DNA from: Delphinus delphis
Taxonomy: Eukaryota; Chordata; Mammalia; Artiodactyla; Delphinidae
Assembly: GCF_949987515.2 (NCBI RefSeq)
Contig: NC_082694.2
Location: 45,346,451 to 45,410,450 of the forward strand
Length of the DNA: 64,000 nucleotides
Direction: 5' to 3'
The stretch's first letter is position 1. Every line of letters begins with the position of its first letter. Below, one piece after another: positions 11,526-22,902 of the stretch. Below the pieces are notes generated by a model. The model was not told where the DNA came from and searched no databases. It saw nothing but the letters and a program-made list of their open reading frames with translations. The position numbers and the translations under genes were made by a program.

Positions 11526-12080
11526 AAAACGCTTGCTTGTTTCCCTGACACCACTGTGGAGGCAGAGGCTCGGGTGCATTCAAGATTGGCAGCACCCATA
11601 ACCCACCACCATGGTCAAGGAAGGCATTGCTGCTGGGGGTGTAATGGACATTAATACTGCTTTACAAGAGGTGTTGAAGACCATCTACATCCACGATGGC
11701 CTAGCACATGGAACTCACAAAGCTGCCAAAGCCTTAGACAAGTGCCAAGTCCATCTCTGTGTGCTTGCATCCAACTGTGATGAGCCTATGTGTGTCAAGT
11801 TGGTGGAGGTCCTTTGTGCTTAACACCAAACCAACTTAATTGAGGTAGATGACAACAAGAAACTAGAGGAATGAGTAGGCCTCTGTAAAACTCACTGAGA
11901 GGGAAAACCTAATAAAGTGGTTGGTTGAAGTTGTATGTTGGTTAAGGACTATGGCAAAGAGTCTCAGGCTAAGGATGCCATTGAGGAGTACTCCAAATGC
12001 AAGAAATGAACAAATGAAAAACTTAGCTAAGAAAGGAAGGAAGGAAGGAAGGAAGGAAGGAAGGAAGGAAGGAAGGAAGA
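11526..12080 (+). pseudogene. RPS12P: RPS12 processed pseudogene
   Basis: An intronless copy of the mRNA for 40S ribosomal protein eS12. The 5' UTR-like segment precedes an ATG at 11,611, and the equivalent of the full 132-codon frame runs to the TGA at 12,007-12,009 with no net indel. Residues 1-70 read clearly as eS12 (for example [31 protein letters not shown]). Four nonsense changes then break it: 11,821 (TAA), 11,872, 11,896 and 11,926 (TGA). The source poly-A tail is now an (AAGG)n tract. The copy sits inside a MER5A element, with a short duplication (agaaagg) at 11,519-11,525 and 12,082-12,088. It cannot make eS12; the 70-residue open stretch is a remnant. Confidence 0.95.
12031..12080 (+). 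repeat. (AAGG)n microsatellite grown from a retrocopy tail
   Basis: About eleven AAGG units directly after the RPS12 pseudogene 3' UTR, in the place of its poly-A tail. Confidence 0.9.
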
Positions 12081-12109
12081 AAGAAAGGCAAATTTGGGGA
12101 CCTTACCTC

Positions 12110-12215
12110 AAGACCTCCTGAATCAGAATCACTGGGGTTAGGGCCCAGTAACAACTTTCCAAGTGGTACTGATGCACACAAAGGTTTGAGAACCATACTC
12201 TCGGTTGTTGGATCC
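12110..12215. repeat. MER5A-like DNA transposon, second half
   Basis: Contains 'ctcctgaatcagaatcactg', 'gggttagggcccagtaaca' and 'ggtttgagaaccatac', the right half of MER5A. It joins logically to 11,395-11,518. Confidence 0.8.
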
Positions 12216-12989
12216 GAGTACAGGTCCATCTCAAGTTTCCTCAGCTTTTCCATGTTCCACTAGTTTAGATCTAAAGGAGGGGAGAGTGAAAATGGCTTGC
12301 AAATGGAATCCTATAACCACTCATATCTGCTACTCCTCCGGCTCACGACCAACTGCCTAACCCATATGTAGACTTAACGTAGTAGCACATGAGGCATCTA
12401 CTTATGTAGTCCTCACTCAGCTAAAGCTCAAGGACTGGTATTGCAGGATGAGGATGGAGAGGGCTACTATTTTTCACAAGAATTACAGAGCAATTGACTC
12501 CTAAACTATGTGTATGTATAATATCAGTTGCAATAATATCTTGAATATATTTAAAAAAGAGATCCATTAGAACCTTCACTTATAGAACATTTGCTTATAT
12601 ATCAATAGAACACGTCTTTGTATAATGATGGGGAATAAAATGTCACGGAAATAAGTGCACTCTCAGAGTGTGATGAAAATTCACCTACAAATACTGAAGC
12701 ACATGGGCACACTGCTTTCAGTTTCTTTCTGTTTGGACTTACCCCCTGCTTGGTCAAAGAAATTAGAAAAATTAGAGCTGTATAAAGTAACAAGTCTCTT
12801 CCCAATTAAAAGCCATTTTAAATAATAAAGATGTAACCAACGAATCAAAACGCTGCTATATGCACTGCGCTGTGATAAGCACTGATGAGGAGAGGCTATA
12901 AATTAAAAAAGCAAAAACAAAAAAACCCACAACCCTAGAATAGCCACTGTAGATTTAGATATTCAGAGGATGAAACAACAGTGTGAGCT
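12216..12989. other. Intergenic sequence, nothing recognised
   Basis: No repeat family or gene could be supported here. Confidence 0.5.
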
Positions 12990-13300
12990 GAGCTGAGATG
13001 TAGAAACTGAACTGGTCTTTGAAGGAGGGATGTGTAGGGAGATGGGAATGAAAATTCCAGACAGGCAAATGCCATGAGCAAAGACCTTGAATACACTTGG
13101 CACATTTGGAGGATAATTGAATAGACTGATTTAGCTGGAGTGGGACATCCATATAAGAAAGATTGGAGAGATAGATTAGGTCCATTTTACTGTGGCCTTA
13201 AGTGTCAGGCCGGGGCACCTGACTTTTCTGAGAGCAATGGGGAACCATTTAAAATTCTAGGGACATGATGAAAGCAGTATTTTAGGAAGACTGGTTTGAC
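12990..13300 (-). repeat. L2 fragment, antisense
   Basis: Reads as the reverse complement of L2: 'aaaattccagacaggcaaatg', 'gcaaagaccttgaatacac', 'ggtccattttactgtggcctt'. Confidence 0.6.
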
Positions 13301-13319
13301 TAAATGTGTAGAGTAAATT

Positions 13320-13480
13320 ACAGTTGGGCTTCTCAAGCTATCAAATGAATATGAAATCACCGGGGATCCTCTGATTCAGTAGGTCTGGGAAGGCTGAGAT
13401 CCTGCATTTCTAACACACTCCTAGTGATGCCTAGACGGCTGGTCCTCAGACAGTACTTTGAGTAGTGGGGGATCATGATA
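13320..13480. repeat. MER5-like DNA transposon
   Basis: The core 'gattcagtaggtctgggaag', 'cctgcatttctaacacactcc' and the end 'agtactttgagtag' fit the MER5A/B family. Confidence 0.75.
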
Positions 13481-14700
13481 TGGTTTTAAATTCAAGATAT
13501 CCATTGAGGCATAATATTGAAATAGGGAGAGAAAGCATGCCATAAAGAAAAAAATAATTTTTTACAAGTTTATTATTCTAGTCTGTTCAATTTGTTTGCA
13601 AGGAGCAGTCATTTCTCACTCAACCAGCTGATGTAAAAAGGGAGACTATAAAAAAAGAACATAGGAGAAATTCATAGAAACAAATGCAGACAGTATGGTA
13701 GAATGTCTCCAGGAAATGGAAAGGGAATAGACACTGCTCTCTCCATGTCTCTGGCTATATGCTTTCCTGTCTCCTTCTGCTTCCTTCTCCTGCTTACTCA
13801 GCAGTTTGCCCATTAGGACTCTCAGTCCTGACTCTAAATAACTTTAAGTTCAAGCATGCAACACCATCTTACTGCAGGCTCTTAAATCTCAGTATATATT
13901 CTCAGGAGAGAACCAGATTGGACCAGTCTTTGGATTGGTCCCAGGGTCAGGAGTCTGTCTCTAGTTCAGTCATCTGTTACCTGGACAGAGAGAGAGTCTT
14001 TCATGTAATATATCAGGGACTGTGAGTGAAATGAAGAGGGAGAGTTGGGGATGGCAGGCAAATTGATCAACAGATCTAAAATGACTGGTGGGAGAGAATC
14101 TCGGGTTCAGCTGAGGCCTCTATTGTTTGCACAAGATGTCAAGTATTTTCCATGTTTTTCTGAACATGTTAAAAACATTGAAAAACCAGTCTTATCAGCC
14201 TTAAGTTATGACCCACCTCCAGACTACATGAGTTGGTGAAAAATTCACTGAGGCTGAATAAGCAGGTGGTGAAAAATTCACTGAGGCTGCATAAGCAGAA
14301 TGTTTTTCTGTTCCCAGCATCTGTGCATTCCTCCCCCAACCCTCCCTACAAGAGACTGGAGAGGGGAGTTCCTACCCCTCAAATGAGGGAGCTTTCCAGA
14401 GACTCATTTGGAGAACTTGACTTGTGTCTCCTAGAATTTGGGGATACATGGGAATTGCAGTTGCACTTTGGAAAGTCTAAAAGTGAAAGACTGTGGCTGT
14501 ATCATCTAGAGATGGCAGAGCAGAGGAAGAGAGGGAAGGACAGAAGGAGAGAGATGCAGTCCCAGGAGTAAACTACATTCATACTGATGTGGAGCGAGGA
14601 GTGGGACTTGAACAAAGTGGGATCCTGCAGGAGGAAACTGCCCTATATTTAAAAGATCCCCACCCCTTTTAAGAGTAATGCTATCCAAATGTGAATCTCT
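13481..14700. other. Unassigned sequence with a 33-bp tandem duplication
   Basis: No family recognised. An 112-codon plus frame at 14,233-14,571 runs through the duplication, but its product shows no domain and most of it is low complexity (basic and Glu-rich at the end). The (R/K)-rich end and absence of splice context argue against a gene. Confidence 0.45.
14236..14298 (+). repeat. 33-bp tandem duplication
   Basis: Two copies of a 33-bp unit starting gtgaaaaattcactgaggct, at 14,236 and 14,269. The second copy has one substitution (gaataag to cataag) in the compared part, so the duplication is fairly recent. Confidence 0.9.
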
Positions 14701-15536
14701 AATATGGACTAGACTTTTTACTATCCAAGAATTACCTAAAAGGTATGGGACCCAAGGTATGAAGAAGGGTGAATCTTCAGAGCTGGTTTAAATGGAGGAT
14801 TGGGGGGAAGGGTCCTGCCTGCACCCTACTAAGTACAACATGTTCTTTGAAACAACTACACTTGCAAAATCATGTCATCCAAATGATGGCTGCAGATTCC
14901 AGGCACTGATTAACTGGAGAACAGTCTAGCAGCCTAAAAACAGAACTTGGAGTTAAACATTTGTTCATTTTTCAACTTCTATTCTTTTCTTAAGATAAAA
15001 CTGTGCTTCATTTGGAGTATAAAACCCAACAAAAAGCTCTTTAGATGCTCCAATGAATTAGCTCTTTAGGGAAGGGAATATGAATAAAGAAAAAATGACA
15101 GGAGGTGAGGGAGAGATATAAATATTCTCACTTCCGTAAAAGCCACACAAGATTTCTTACTGAAAGTTTATGACAGACTGGATGATGGAGAAGCTAGCTG
15201 AATAGTATCACATACTTTGATATAATCATGTAAAATGCAATACCTGTAGCCTCAATTTACCTAAGCTAAACTAAGTAAAGATGAACATGACACCAGCCCC
15301 ACCCTTATCTTCAACAAAGGAGTCCAAAAGCTGAGGAGGGAAGCCAGCCACACAAACCAAAGGTTTGTGTTCCCGGCATGTCCCACCTGCCTGGATTCCA
15401 CTAAGCTTCTTAAAGGTTCCACTGTAAGCACAATCACAGATTCTTATCCAGTGTCCCAGATGTTACTTTGTTTAGTAAACAATTCTCATTTCTCATGTTA
15501 ACTGCTAAATTAATTCATTCTTTTTTTTTTCTTGTA
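14701..15536. other. Intergenic sequence, nothing recognised
   Basis: No supported repeat or gene in this stretch. Confidence 0.45.
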
Positions 15537-16300
15537 GAGCCTTCCCTGTGTCTGGCACTGTTCAATCAATAAACTCAAACTCCTCATGAAACTTATATTT
15601 GAGCATGTGGCAGTGCAGGTAATAAATAATATATCCATTAAAATATATCAGATGATGGTAAATGTTATATTAACAAAACAATTGCAGGGGAAAGGAACAG
15701 AGAGTGCTTGGGGGGGATTTAAAATAAGGGGTCAGGGAATTCCCTGGTGGCCCAGTGATTAGGACTCCTTGCTTCCACTGCAGGGGGCATGGGTTCTAAG
15801 ATCCCGCAAGCTGCGCAGTGCGGCCAAAAAAAAAAAAAAAGAAATTTAACAAAAGAAATAAAATAGAGGGTCAGAGAAGGCCTCCTAAAAGTGACATTTC
15901 GAGCAAAGATGTGAAGGAGTTGAGGGCCCATGCCATGCAGACATATTTGGGGAAAGCTTTCCAAAGACAGCACAAGTCTTGAGGTAGGAGCAACTTGACA
16001 TAGTCAAGGGACAGTAAGGAGTTAATGTAGCTGGAGCAGAGGGAGAAAGAGAGAGGTGAGGTCTGAGAGGGAAGAAGGACCAGATCACTTCAGGCCTTGT
16101 AGGCTACTGTGAGGACTTTGGCTTTTATTCTGAATGAGATGGGAAGCCATTCAAGGCCCAAGGTGTGACATGACCTGACATATTTCAACAGGATCATTCT
16201 GGCTGCTGGTTAAGAAAGATGATAAGGGATGGAGTGCCAGGGCAGTCTACTAGCTGGGAGGCTCTTGAAACAGTCCAGGCCAGAGATGATGGAGGCAAAT
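15537..16300 (-). repeat. L2 LINE, antisense, long fragment
   Basis: Reverse complement of the L2 3' region. It starts with the complement of the 'gtgcctggcac' tail, then 'gtgacatttcgagcaaagatg', 'gaccagatcacttcaggcctt', 'gtaggctactgtgaggacttt' and 'gagatgggaagccattcaagg'. A SINE interrupts it at 15,736-15,840. Confidence 0.7.
15736..15840 (+). mobile_element. Short CHR-type SINE
   Basis: Begins 'ggaattccctggtggcccag' and ends in 14 A after 'gcggccaa'. This is the shorter cetartiodactyl form with a B-box-like 'gggttctaagatcc'. Confidence 0.85.
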
Positions 16301-16313
16301 GTTAGAGGAACCA

Positions 16314-16795
16314 TGACTGAAACCGCCTGCCCTGGCCAGGCACCATAGTAACCACTTTCATGAGTTGTCTTAAACAGGAGGTCTTGGTAAGGAATGAGGA
16401 ACTAACAAGCTACCACCAACCGGAAGAATTCGGGAAAGGTCAAAAGGAGAGAGGAGATGCCAGTCCATATGTCCAATCAACCTCCCAGAATCCTTCTCTC
16501 TGGAATCCATCTTGGCTGAGTGATGCTCGCACCACCAGGGAAGACCCTGAGTCAGAGTGATTGGCCAGAGACAACCCGGAAATCAACCCATTTACCATAA
16601 AACCTGAGAATGCAAGCCACGAGGCAGAGCAGTTCTCCTGGGTTCCATTACCCTGCTGCTCTCCACCGGGGCGCCCCTCGCCAATAAAGTCTCTTGCTTT
16701 GTCAGCACATGTGTCTCCTCGGACTTTTCATTTCCGAGTGTTAGACAAGAGCCCACTCTTGGGCCCTGGAGGGGGTCCCCATTCCTGCAACACAC
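16314..16795 (+). mobile_element. ERV1-type solo LTR (gammaretrovirus-like)
   Basis: Has the layout of a class I LTR: a GC-poor U3, then the poly-A signal 'caataaagtctcttgctttg', a GT-rich R/U5 ('gtctcctcggacttttcatttcc') and a U5 end near 'ggggtccccattcctgcaac'. No gag, pol or env reading frame is adjacent. Edges are approximate; family not named. Confidence 0.7.
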
Positions 16796-16861
16796 GGACT
16801 GTGGGTCAGGGTGGCAGCAGAGGAAATGAGTGTAAGCAGATAGGGTAGGGGGTCCCCGGAG

Positions 16862-17408
16862 AAAGAGAAACGGGCATGGCTTTCTTGACATAACAGAAAC
16901 CATTTTTGACCTAAGCTAATTTGTGATCTAAGCCTGGCCACAATGCTTGCCCTTGAACAGGTCTCAGTAATTAATGATCCTAAGGGAACAAAAGAATACA
17001 GAAACAAATGACCGTTATCAGGCAAGAGAACTAACAACAGCAAAGATAAAATACCAAGTTGTAAAGACTCCCAGTTCTGTTTCAATGGTAAAGATTAGCC
17101 TGAAGCACTCAACAACCAGATCCATTGGAACCTAGGGATAAGGATGTTGATCTTTTCTGACTCTCCAGACTTCAATCAACTAAAGCTTGGACTCTGTCTG
17201 ACTTCCCAAGCCCCTTCATAAATATGCATGTACCCTTAGCTTAAAACTTCCCCAGTTTTGCAGTTTGGGAGATACTGCTTTAGGAAAGATTCCTGGTGTT
17301 CTCCTTACTTGCTGCAAGTAATAAATCCTTCCTTCTCCTGATCTTTGGCTTGGTTATGTCCTTTGGCTCAACCCCACCAAGAGACCAACCCAGTTTTAGG
17401 GTAACATG
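16862..17408 (+). mobile_element. Second ERV-type LTR
   Basis: A different LTR follows within about 70 bp: 'tttgacctaagctaatttg' early, 'cttcataaatatgcatgtac' (TATA-like), 'gcaagtaataaatccttcc' (poly-A signal) and the end 'cagttttagggtaaca'. No internal retroviral genes are seen. Edges approximate. Confidence 0.6.
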
Positions 17409-18040
17409 AGAATAGGAGGAGTAACCAGATTCTGAAAACTCTCTGAATACTATAGTAAGAGGTACAGTGTTATGCTTTAATTTGGCATAGGAAAAACAGA
17501 AAGGCAAATGCAAAACAAATTTAAATTCAACAAACTAATCTATTAAGGGGAATTGGACTATTTATTTCAGGAGTATTTTAAATCAGTAAAGCCTTTTAGG
17601 TACTTTTTAAGTACAAAAACTTTCAGGAGTAGATATTCTGAAAACCAGAAGAACCTTGAAAGCATTTAAAACTCAGATCAAATTCTCTGAAAGTGTTTAC
17701 AAATTTGACACAGTATCTTACTCAAAGAGAAAATGCCCCAGAATTTAGAGACTAGATTAAAAAAAAAAAAAAAAACACATCAAAGCAGATACACACAGAA
17801 AAGAGCTGAAAATACAGCTAGATGTCACAATGTGTCAGATTATCATCTGATGTTTCCAATAAAGATCTAGTACCAAAAGTATAAAAGCTCATAATCTAGC
17901 TCATTGTTAAATGACACAGACCATTCCCAATGAGAAAAGGAGAATCAGCAGAAATAAAGAGGGACACAGAAAAGCAAACTACAGCATTAAACGTTTGTGA
18001 CTTTAAAAGAGATTAAGAACTTCATAGCAGAGGTCTTCCC
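17409..18040. other. Unassigned AT-rich sequence
   Basis: Contains an A homopolymer at about 17,759-17,776 and otherwise nothing I recognise. Confidence 0.45.
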
Positions 18041-18083
18041 ATTATTATTATTATTATTACTATGAGAGAGAGAGAGAGAGAGC
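18041..18083 (+). repeat. (ATT)n and (GA)n simple repeats
   Basis: Six or so ATT units followed, after 'actat', by about ten GA units. Confidence 0.9.
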
Positions 18084-18250
18084 ATGCCAGAGGGAAACTA
18101 CAAAAAATTCTATGTATTCATGAAGGATAAGATTATACAAATCTGAGAATGGAGAAGAAGGAGACATTTTTGAAATGTCATCCAACAGTGCCAATGAATA
18201 TTATTTCTGCCAGGGAACAGCACAAGAATGTTTTATTCAAAAATATCCAA

Positions 18251-18375
18251 GCAGGGACTTCCCTGGTGGTCCAGTGGGTAAGACTCTGCGCTCCCACTGC
18301 AGGGGGCACCGGTTTGGTCCCTGGTGGGGGAACTAAGATCCCACATGGCACGCAGCTTGGCCAAAAAAAAAAAAA
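18251..18375 (+). mobile_element. Short CHR-type SINE
   Basis: Starts 'cagggacttccctggtggtc', contains A- and B-box-like parts and ends in a run of 13 A. The flanking direct repeat aatatccaag lies at about 18,241-18,250 and 18,377-18,386. Confidence 0.9.
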
Positions 18376-19204
18376 GAATATCCAAGGAAATAAAAATTAC
18401 ATTTAAATGGCACTTGTGTCAGATACATCCAAAAATTTTAATGAAAAACAGAAAAGCAGCTTGTGGGAATAAAAGTGTTATATTTCTATTCTGGGAATAA
18501 AATGTTATACTCTGTATATTCTCATAATAAATGACTACTTAGGTATTTAATAGCTTGATTCTCAATGTTAAAATGAGACAAGCCAAACAACAAAGATTTA
18601 ACAATTTATCGAGATCTTATATTTGACTTTGTCATCAACTAACCATAATTATTAGCAATGCAACACATCTTTTAGCCTTTGTTTGTTCCTCACTTTTCTC
18701 CAAAGTAAAATAAAGGGGGTTTCCTCCCCTATTTGAGAGGGAGAAAGAGAGACAGAGAGAGAGAGAATGAACAATACATTACATACTTTCCTTTGAAATG
18801 TTTATGTACCCTCTTCCCTGTCAAATTTGTTTACCAGCCTTGAGGCTATGCCTTATGTTCCTCGATAGCTTTAGAAACTTCCCTCTTTCTCTTCAATGAT
18901 ATCATCCTTGACAACTTCAACATTTCTGTCCCTGACTTTTTCACAGCCTGACCTCACATTTTCTCAGCCTTATTGACTTCTTTCCCCCTACCTTCCTTGG
19001 ATATGGAATCTGCTCAGCCTCCAAGATTTTAAACTGAAATGCCCATCCCCAGCCATCACCTCTTGCCTTGTTACTTCTCCCATTCTATTGAACCTGGTAT
19101 TTGTAATCAGAGTAACATATGTTCCATCAACCCTCAACTAGTAGTTGTGGTTATGTCTATAGATTTAATTAATTTGTTTGTTTATTATTTTTATTTATAT
19201 TCAA
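18376..19204. other. Unassigned sequence with a (GA)n tract
   Basis: A purine tract of mostly GA units lies at 18,735-18,766. Nothing else is recognised; the pyrimidine-rich part after 18,880 could be diverged L2 but I cannot support it. Confidence 0.4.
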
Positions 19205-19400
19205 GGCTACAGATTTTAGAGTCAAACTGCCTACGTTTAAATCCTGACTCTGCCGTTCACTACTTGAGTGATAAGGGATGAATTACTTAATCCCTCTATG
19301 CCCTAAATTTCTCACAGGATTCCTGTGAAGGTTAAATGAGATAATCCACATAAACCTGGCACATATTAAATACGTGATGAACATTAACCAGTAGTATCAG
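19205..19400 (+). repeat. MIR SINE
   Basis: Nearly full MIR order: 'ttttagagtcaaactgccta', 'atcctgactctgccgttcac', 'ggttaaatgagataatccac', 'acctggcacatattaaatac'. Confidence 0.85.
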
Positions 19401-20284
19401 TATTTCATTTGGCTTCACTGTCCTCTGTAGAGCCTGGTCACCATAGTCATCCTGGCTATCTCTCCTCCATTATTCACCTTTTTTCATCTCAGTTCCTTGA
19501 TTCAAACTTTGATTACTTCTGGGATCTTGTTGGACCATCAGGGATACTCAGGAATTTTTTAAATAATTAATCTCTCCTGAGTCCTTATTCCACTCCTCAC
19601 AATAGTTATTCTAAACCACCCCTACTTTCCTCAAGTCCCCATATCGTCCCCTGCCTGAAATATTTTTATGACATGAGGTTGTCTCCTAATTCACTGAGAA
19701 GAAAGAGGCCACCCTTTCAGCAGAAAATGCTTCTCCTATACTTTTGTTTCTTCCCATGCAGAGAGAACCCAAAGAATCTAACTCTTGGCTTCTCTGCCTC
19801 TGAACTCACTCTATCTTAGGGAAAGTGCAATGACTTAGCTGATTGGCAAATTTGCGCAAAATAAACCAGCATTCTCTAACCAGCCTTTAGATCACTAGGT
19901 AGCCAGCCAGCCCACACGGCCTGAACCAATTGCTCTCTCCCTGGATACAAGGTGCTCAGGAGATCAGCTCTATGCCTGTAGGGCTTGGGCAAATCTGCAG
20001 TTTAAAAGGGAGTATAACCCTAAAGTTTGAGACCTCCAATCAGACAGATGTTGAGGAATACTGAAAAATCAAGACCCAAACTGGGAATAAAGAAGAGCTA
20101 TATAAAGTTAGTGGTATGAGTGGACTTTAGTGTGTGGGCAGACTGTTTTGACCTTGGCGGTTGTATGAGCTGTTAACAGCTGTAGTCTGGGAAAGAGGCT
20201 GTAAGTCTCAGAGCATGTAGTACTCTAACCATAGGAAGGGACTGTAGTTTATGGAGGCTTGGTCCATAGGTGAGTGGGTATTTT
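19401..20284. other. Intergenic sequence, nothing firm
   Basis: Pyrimidine-rich parts at 19,430-19,660 recall old L2, but no match is strong enough to call. No gene is seen. Confidence 0.4.
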
Positions 20285-20412
20285 TGTATTTAAAATTTTT
20301 TATTTATTTTATTTTATTGGGGGGGTGAAGTAGAAAAGAATAGCTTTATTTCTTTGCCAGGCAAAGGGGGAAACAGAGGGCTCCTGCCCTTGAAAACCGT
20401 GTGTCCCCAAGT
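20285..20412. repeat. ERV-related fragment (probable)
   Basis: 'gaatagctttatttctttgc', 'caggcaaagggggaaacagag' and 'gccc ttgaaaaccgtgtgtcc' read like part of an endogenous retroviral element split by the SINE on its right; the LTR at 20.8 kb may belong to the same insertion. Confidence 0.4.
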
Positions 20413-20719
20413 GGGTATTTTTTTTATTAGTTTATTTTTTATAAATTTATTTATTTTTGACTGTGTTGGGTCTTCCTTGCTGCACGTGGACTTTCTCTAG
20501 TTGTGGTGAGTAGGGACTTCTCTTGTTGCGGAGCATGGGCTCTAGGCATGCAGGCTTCAATAGTTGTGGTATGCGGGCTCAGTAGTTGTGGCTCACAGGC
20601 TCTAGAGCGCAGGGTCAGTAGTTGTGGTACAAGGGCTTAGTTGCTCTGCAGCATGTGGGATGAACCCATGTCCCCTTCATTGGCAGGCAGATTCTCAACA
20701 CTGTGCCGCCAGGGAAGTC
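20413..20719 (-). mobile_element. CHR-type SINE, long form
   Basis: Antisense copy with the AT-rich tail at its left, 'gggtcttccttgctgcacg' in the body and the end 'ccgccagggaagtcc'. Flanking sequence 'agtgggta' + T-run occurs on both sides (about 20,410 and 20,726). Confidence 0.85.
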
Positions 20720-20814
20720 CAACCCAGTGGGTACTTTTTTAAAGGCAGGCCTGAGCAAAGGCTCAGGCAGGACACAACCTTTAAAAGAATGACATAGCCC
20801 GAGGACATGACATA

Positions 20815-21320
20815 AAATGATTAGAACCAAATAGGTCCAAGAGTCGACTTCCACTAGACCTTGAGCCTCAGTATATGTTCATTGTAACACATCAGCAAGC
20901 TAAATGACACACCCACAGGTACCATGACAGTTCCAAGGCCGACCATAAAGGTCAAAAAGTGGGCAGTGGCCCAGTTCCTGGAAATCCCCATCCCTTCCCC
21001 AAAATAGCTGTAATATTCCTCCCATTCATTAGCCTATGAAATTATCCACCCCTATAAAAACTGACAACCCCATACCCTGGTGCCACTCTTGCCTTCTGAG
21101 ATGGCCCACGCTGTGTCTGTGGAGTGTGTTTCTCTCTAAATAAATCCACTTTGTCTCCACTGAATCCTTTCTGTGATGAGACATCAAGAACCTGAGCTTC
21201 ATTAAGTCCTGAGACCAGGTGTGTGATCTCAGTTAAAAGACCGTGGGTTCAAGTCCCAATTTGGGTTTTGGCTGGGTTTGAGTCCCAGCATGTGGGTTCA
21301 AGTCCCAATCTGAGTTCCAC
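20815..21320 (+). mobile_element. ERV1-type LTR
   Basis: The TATA-like 'cccctataaaaactgacaac', 'ccttctgagatggcccacg', the poly-A signal in 'tctctctaaataaatccac' and a long U5 fit a class I endogenous retrovirus LTR. The U5-like part holds repeated 'gtgggttcaagtcccaat' motifs (21,243 and 21,293). No retroviral protein frames follow. Confidence 0.65.
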
Positions 21321-21972
21321 GGTTTCAGAACCTCAAGACCCTTGTCTTGGGCACATGATCTGTAAGTGGTCTCTGCACCCTCTGAAAGGTGAGGCCACAC
21401 AGGTAAACACTGTGAACTTGCAAATGCTAGATGGTGGCAGGATTAGATCCTTTTAGGCTTTTGTTGTTTTTTAAACTATTGATATAAGCCAAGTTCTGGA
21501 TGCCCTTCAGAGAACAAAACAAGTTCTAACTTTCAGTTGTTAGTGGCATTCAGGGCAAAGGACAAAATTAAAGGGACTAAACTTTATGAACTTGGCTTGT
21601 CCACACTCAGGAGTAGAAAATACAAAAGAATTACTGGCAACTTGGTAGGTATAGATGGGCATGCAGGAATTTCTGTGCCTGGTGGGAATACACCTGACAA
21701 GTTTATGAAATTCAAAAACAGAAGAAACAGAGTGTCTCACAGAGCACCTGGCAAAGGTATTGACCCTCACTAGAGTCTAGAGTCCTAGGGGTACAGGTTT
21801 TAGAAACATGAACAGCAATTTTGGAGTCTACTATTGCTGATTATTCAACTGAATAAGACAAAAACCTATGCTACTCTCAGCAAACTATGAATAGAGGTGA
21901 ACTTCCTCAACTTGATAAAGAACATCTACAAAAAACCTACAGGTAACATCATACTTAAAAGTGAGAAGCTAG

Positions 21973-22180
21973 GGACTTCCCTGGTGGTCCAATGGTTAAA
22001 AATCTAACTTCCAATGCAGGGACGTGGGTTCAATCCCTGGTCAGGGAACTAAGATCCCACGTGCTGCAGGGCAACAAAGCCTGCACACCACAGCTAAAGA
22101 TCCCACATGCTGCAACTAAGACATGATGCAGCCAAAGAATAAGTAATAAAATAAAAATAAATAATTTAAAAAAATAAAAT
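21973..22180 (+). mobile_element. CHR-type SINE in L1
   Basis: Begins 'ggacttccctggtggtcca' and has an A-rich (aataaa)n end. The imperfect duplication aaaagtgagaagctag / aaaagtgagaaactag flanks it (21,957-21,972 and 22,181-22,196). Confidence 0.9.
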
Positions 22181-22902
22181 AAAAGTGAGAAACTAGAAGC
22201 TTTCCCACTAAGATTAGGAGCAAGTCAAGGATGTGCCTTCTTACTACTCCTTTTCAACATCATACTGGAAGTCCTAGCTAATGTAATAAAACAAGAAAAG
22301 GAAATAAAAAGTATACAGATTGGGAAGGAAGAAATAAAATATTCTTGGTTCACAAATGACATGATTATCTATGTAGAAAATCCAAAAGAGTCAATAAAAT
22401 AGGTCCTAGAACTGATAAGCAATTATAGCAAGGTTGTAGGATACAAGGTTAATATATAAAAGTCAATTGCTTTCCTATTTACCAGCAAAGAAAAAGTGAA
22501 ATTTGAAATTAAAAACACAATATTATTTACATTAACATCCAAAAGATATAAAATACTTATATAAACCTAACAAAATATGTACAATACCTGTGTAAGTAAA
22601 ACTACAGAATTCTGATGAAATAAAACAAAGAAATAAATGAGATATACCATGATCATAGGTAGGAAGACTCAATATTGTCAAGACATCAGTTCTTCCCTAC
22701 TTGATTTATATATTCAACACAGTCCTAATGAAAACCCCAGCAAGTTATTTTGTGGATATTGACAAGCTGATTCTGGAGTTCATATGGAGGCAAAAGACCC
22801 AGAATAGCCAATTCAATATTGAAGGAGAAGAACAAAGTCAGAGGACTGATACTACCTGATTTCAAGACTTACTATAAAGCTAGAATAATCAAGACAGTGT
22901 GG

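Noticed and set aside
11611..11823. 70-codon frame that looks like a small ribosomal protein gene
   Set aside because: It is the intact first half of an RPS12 processed pseudogene that has lost its second half to nonsense changes.
16561..17085. Overlapping 95-114 codon frames on both strands
   Set aside because: They lie in LTR sequence and show no retroviral or cellular protein features.
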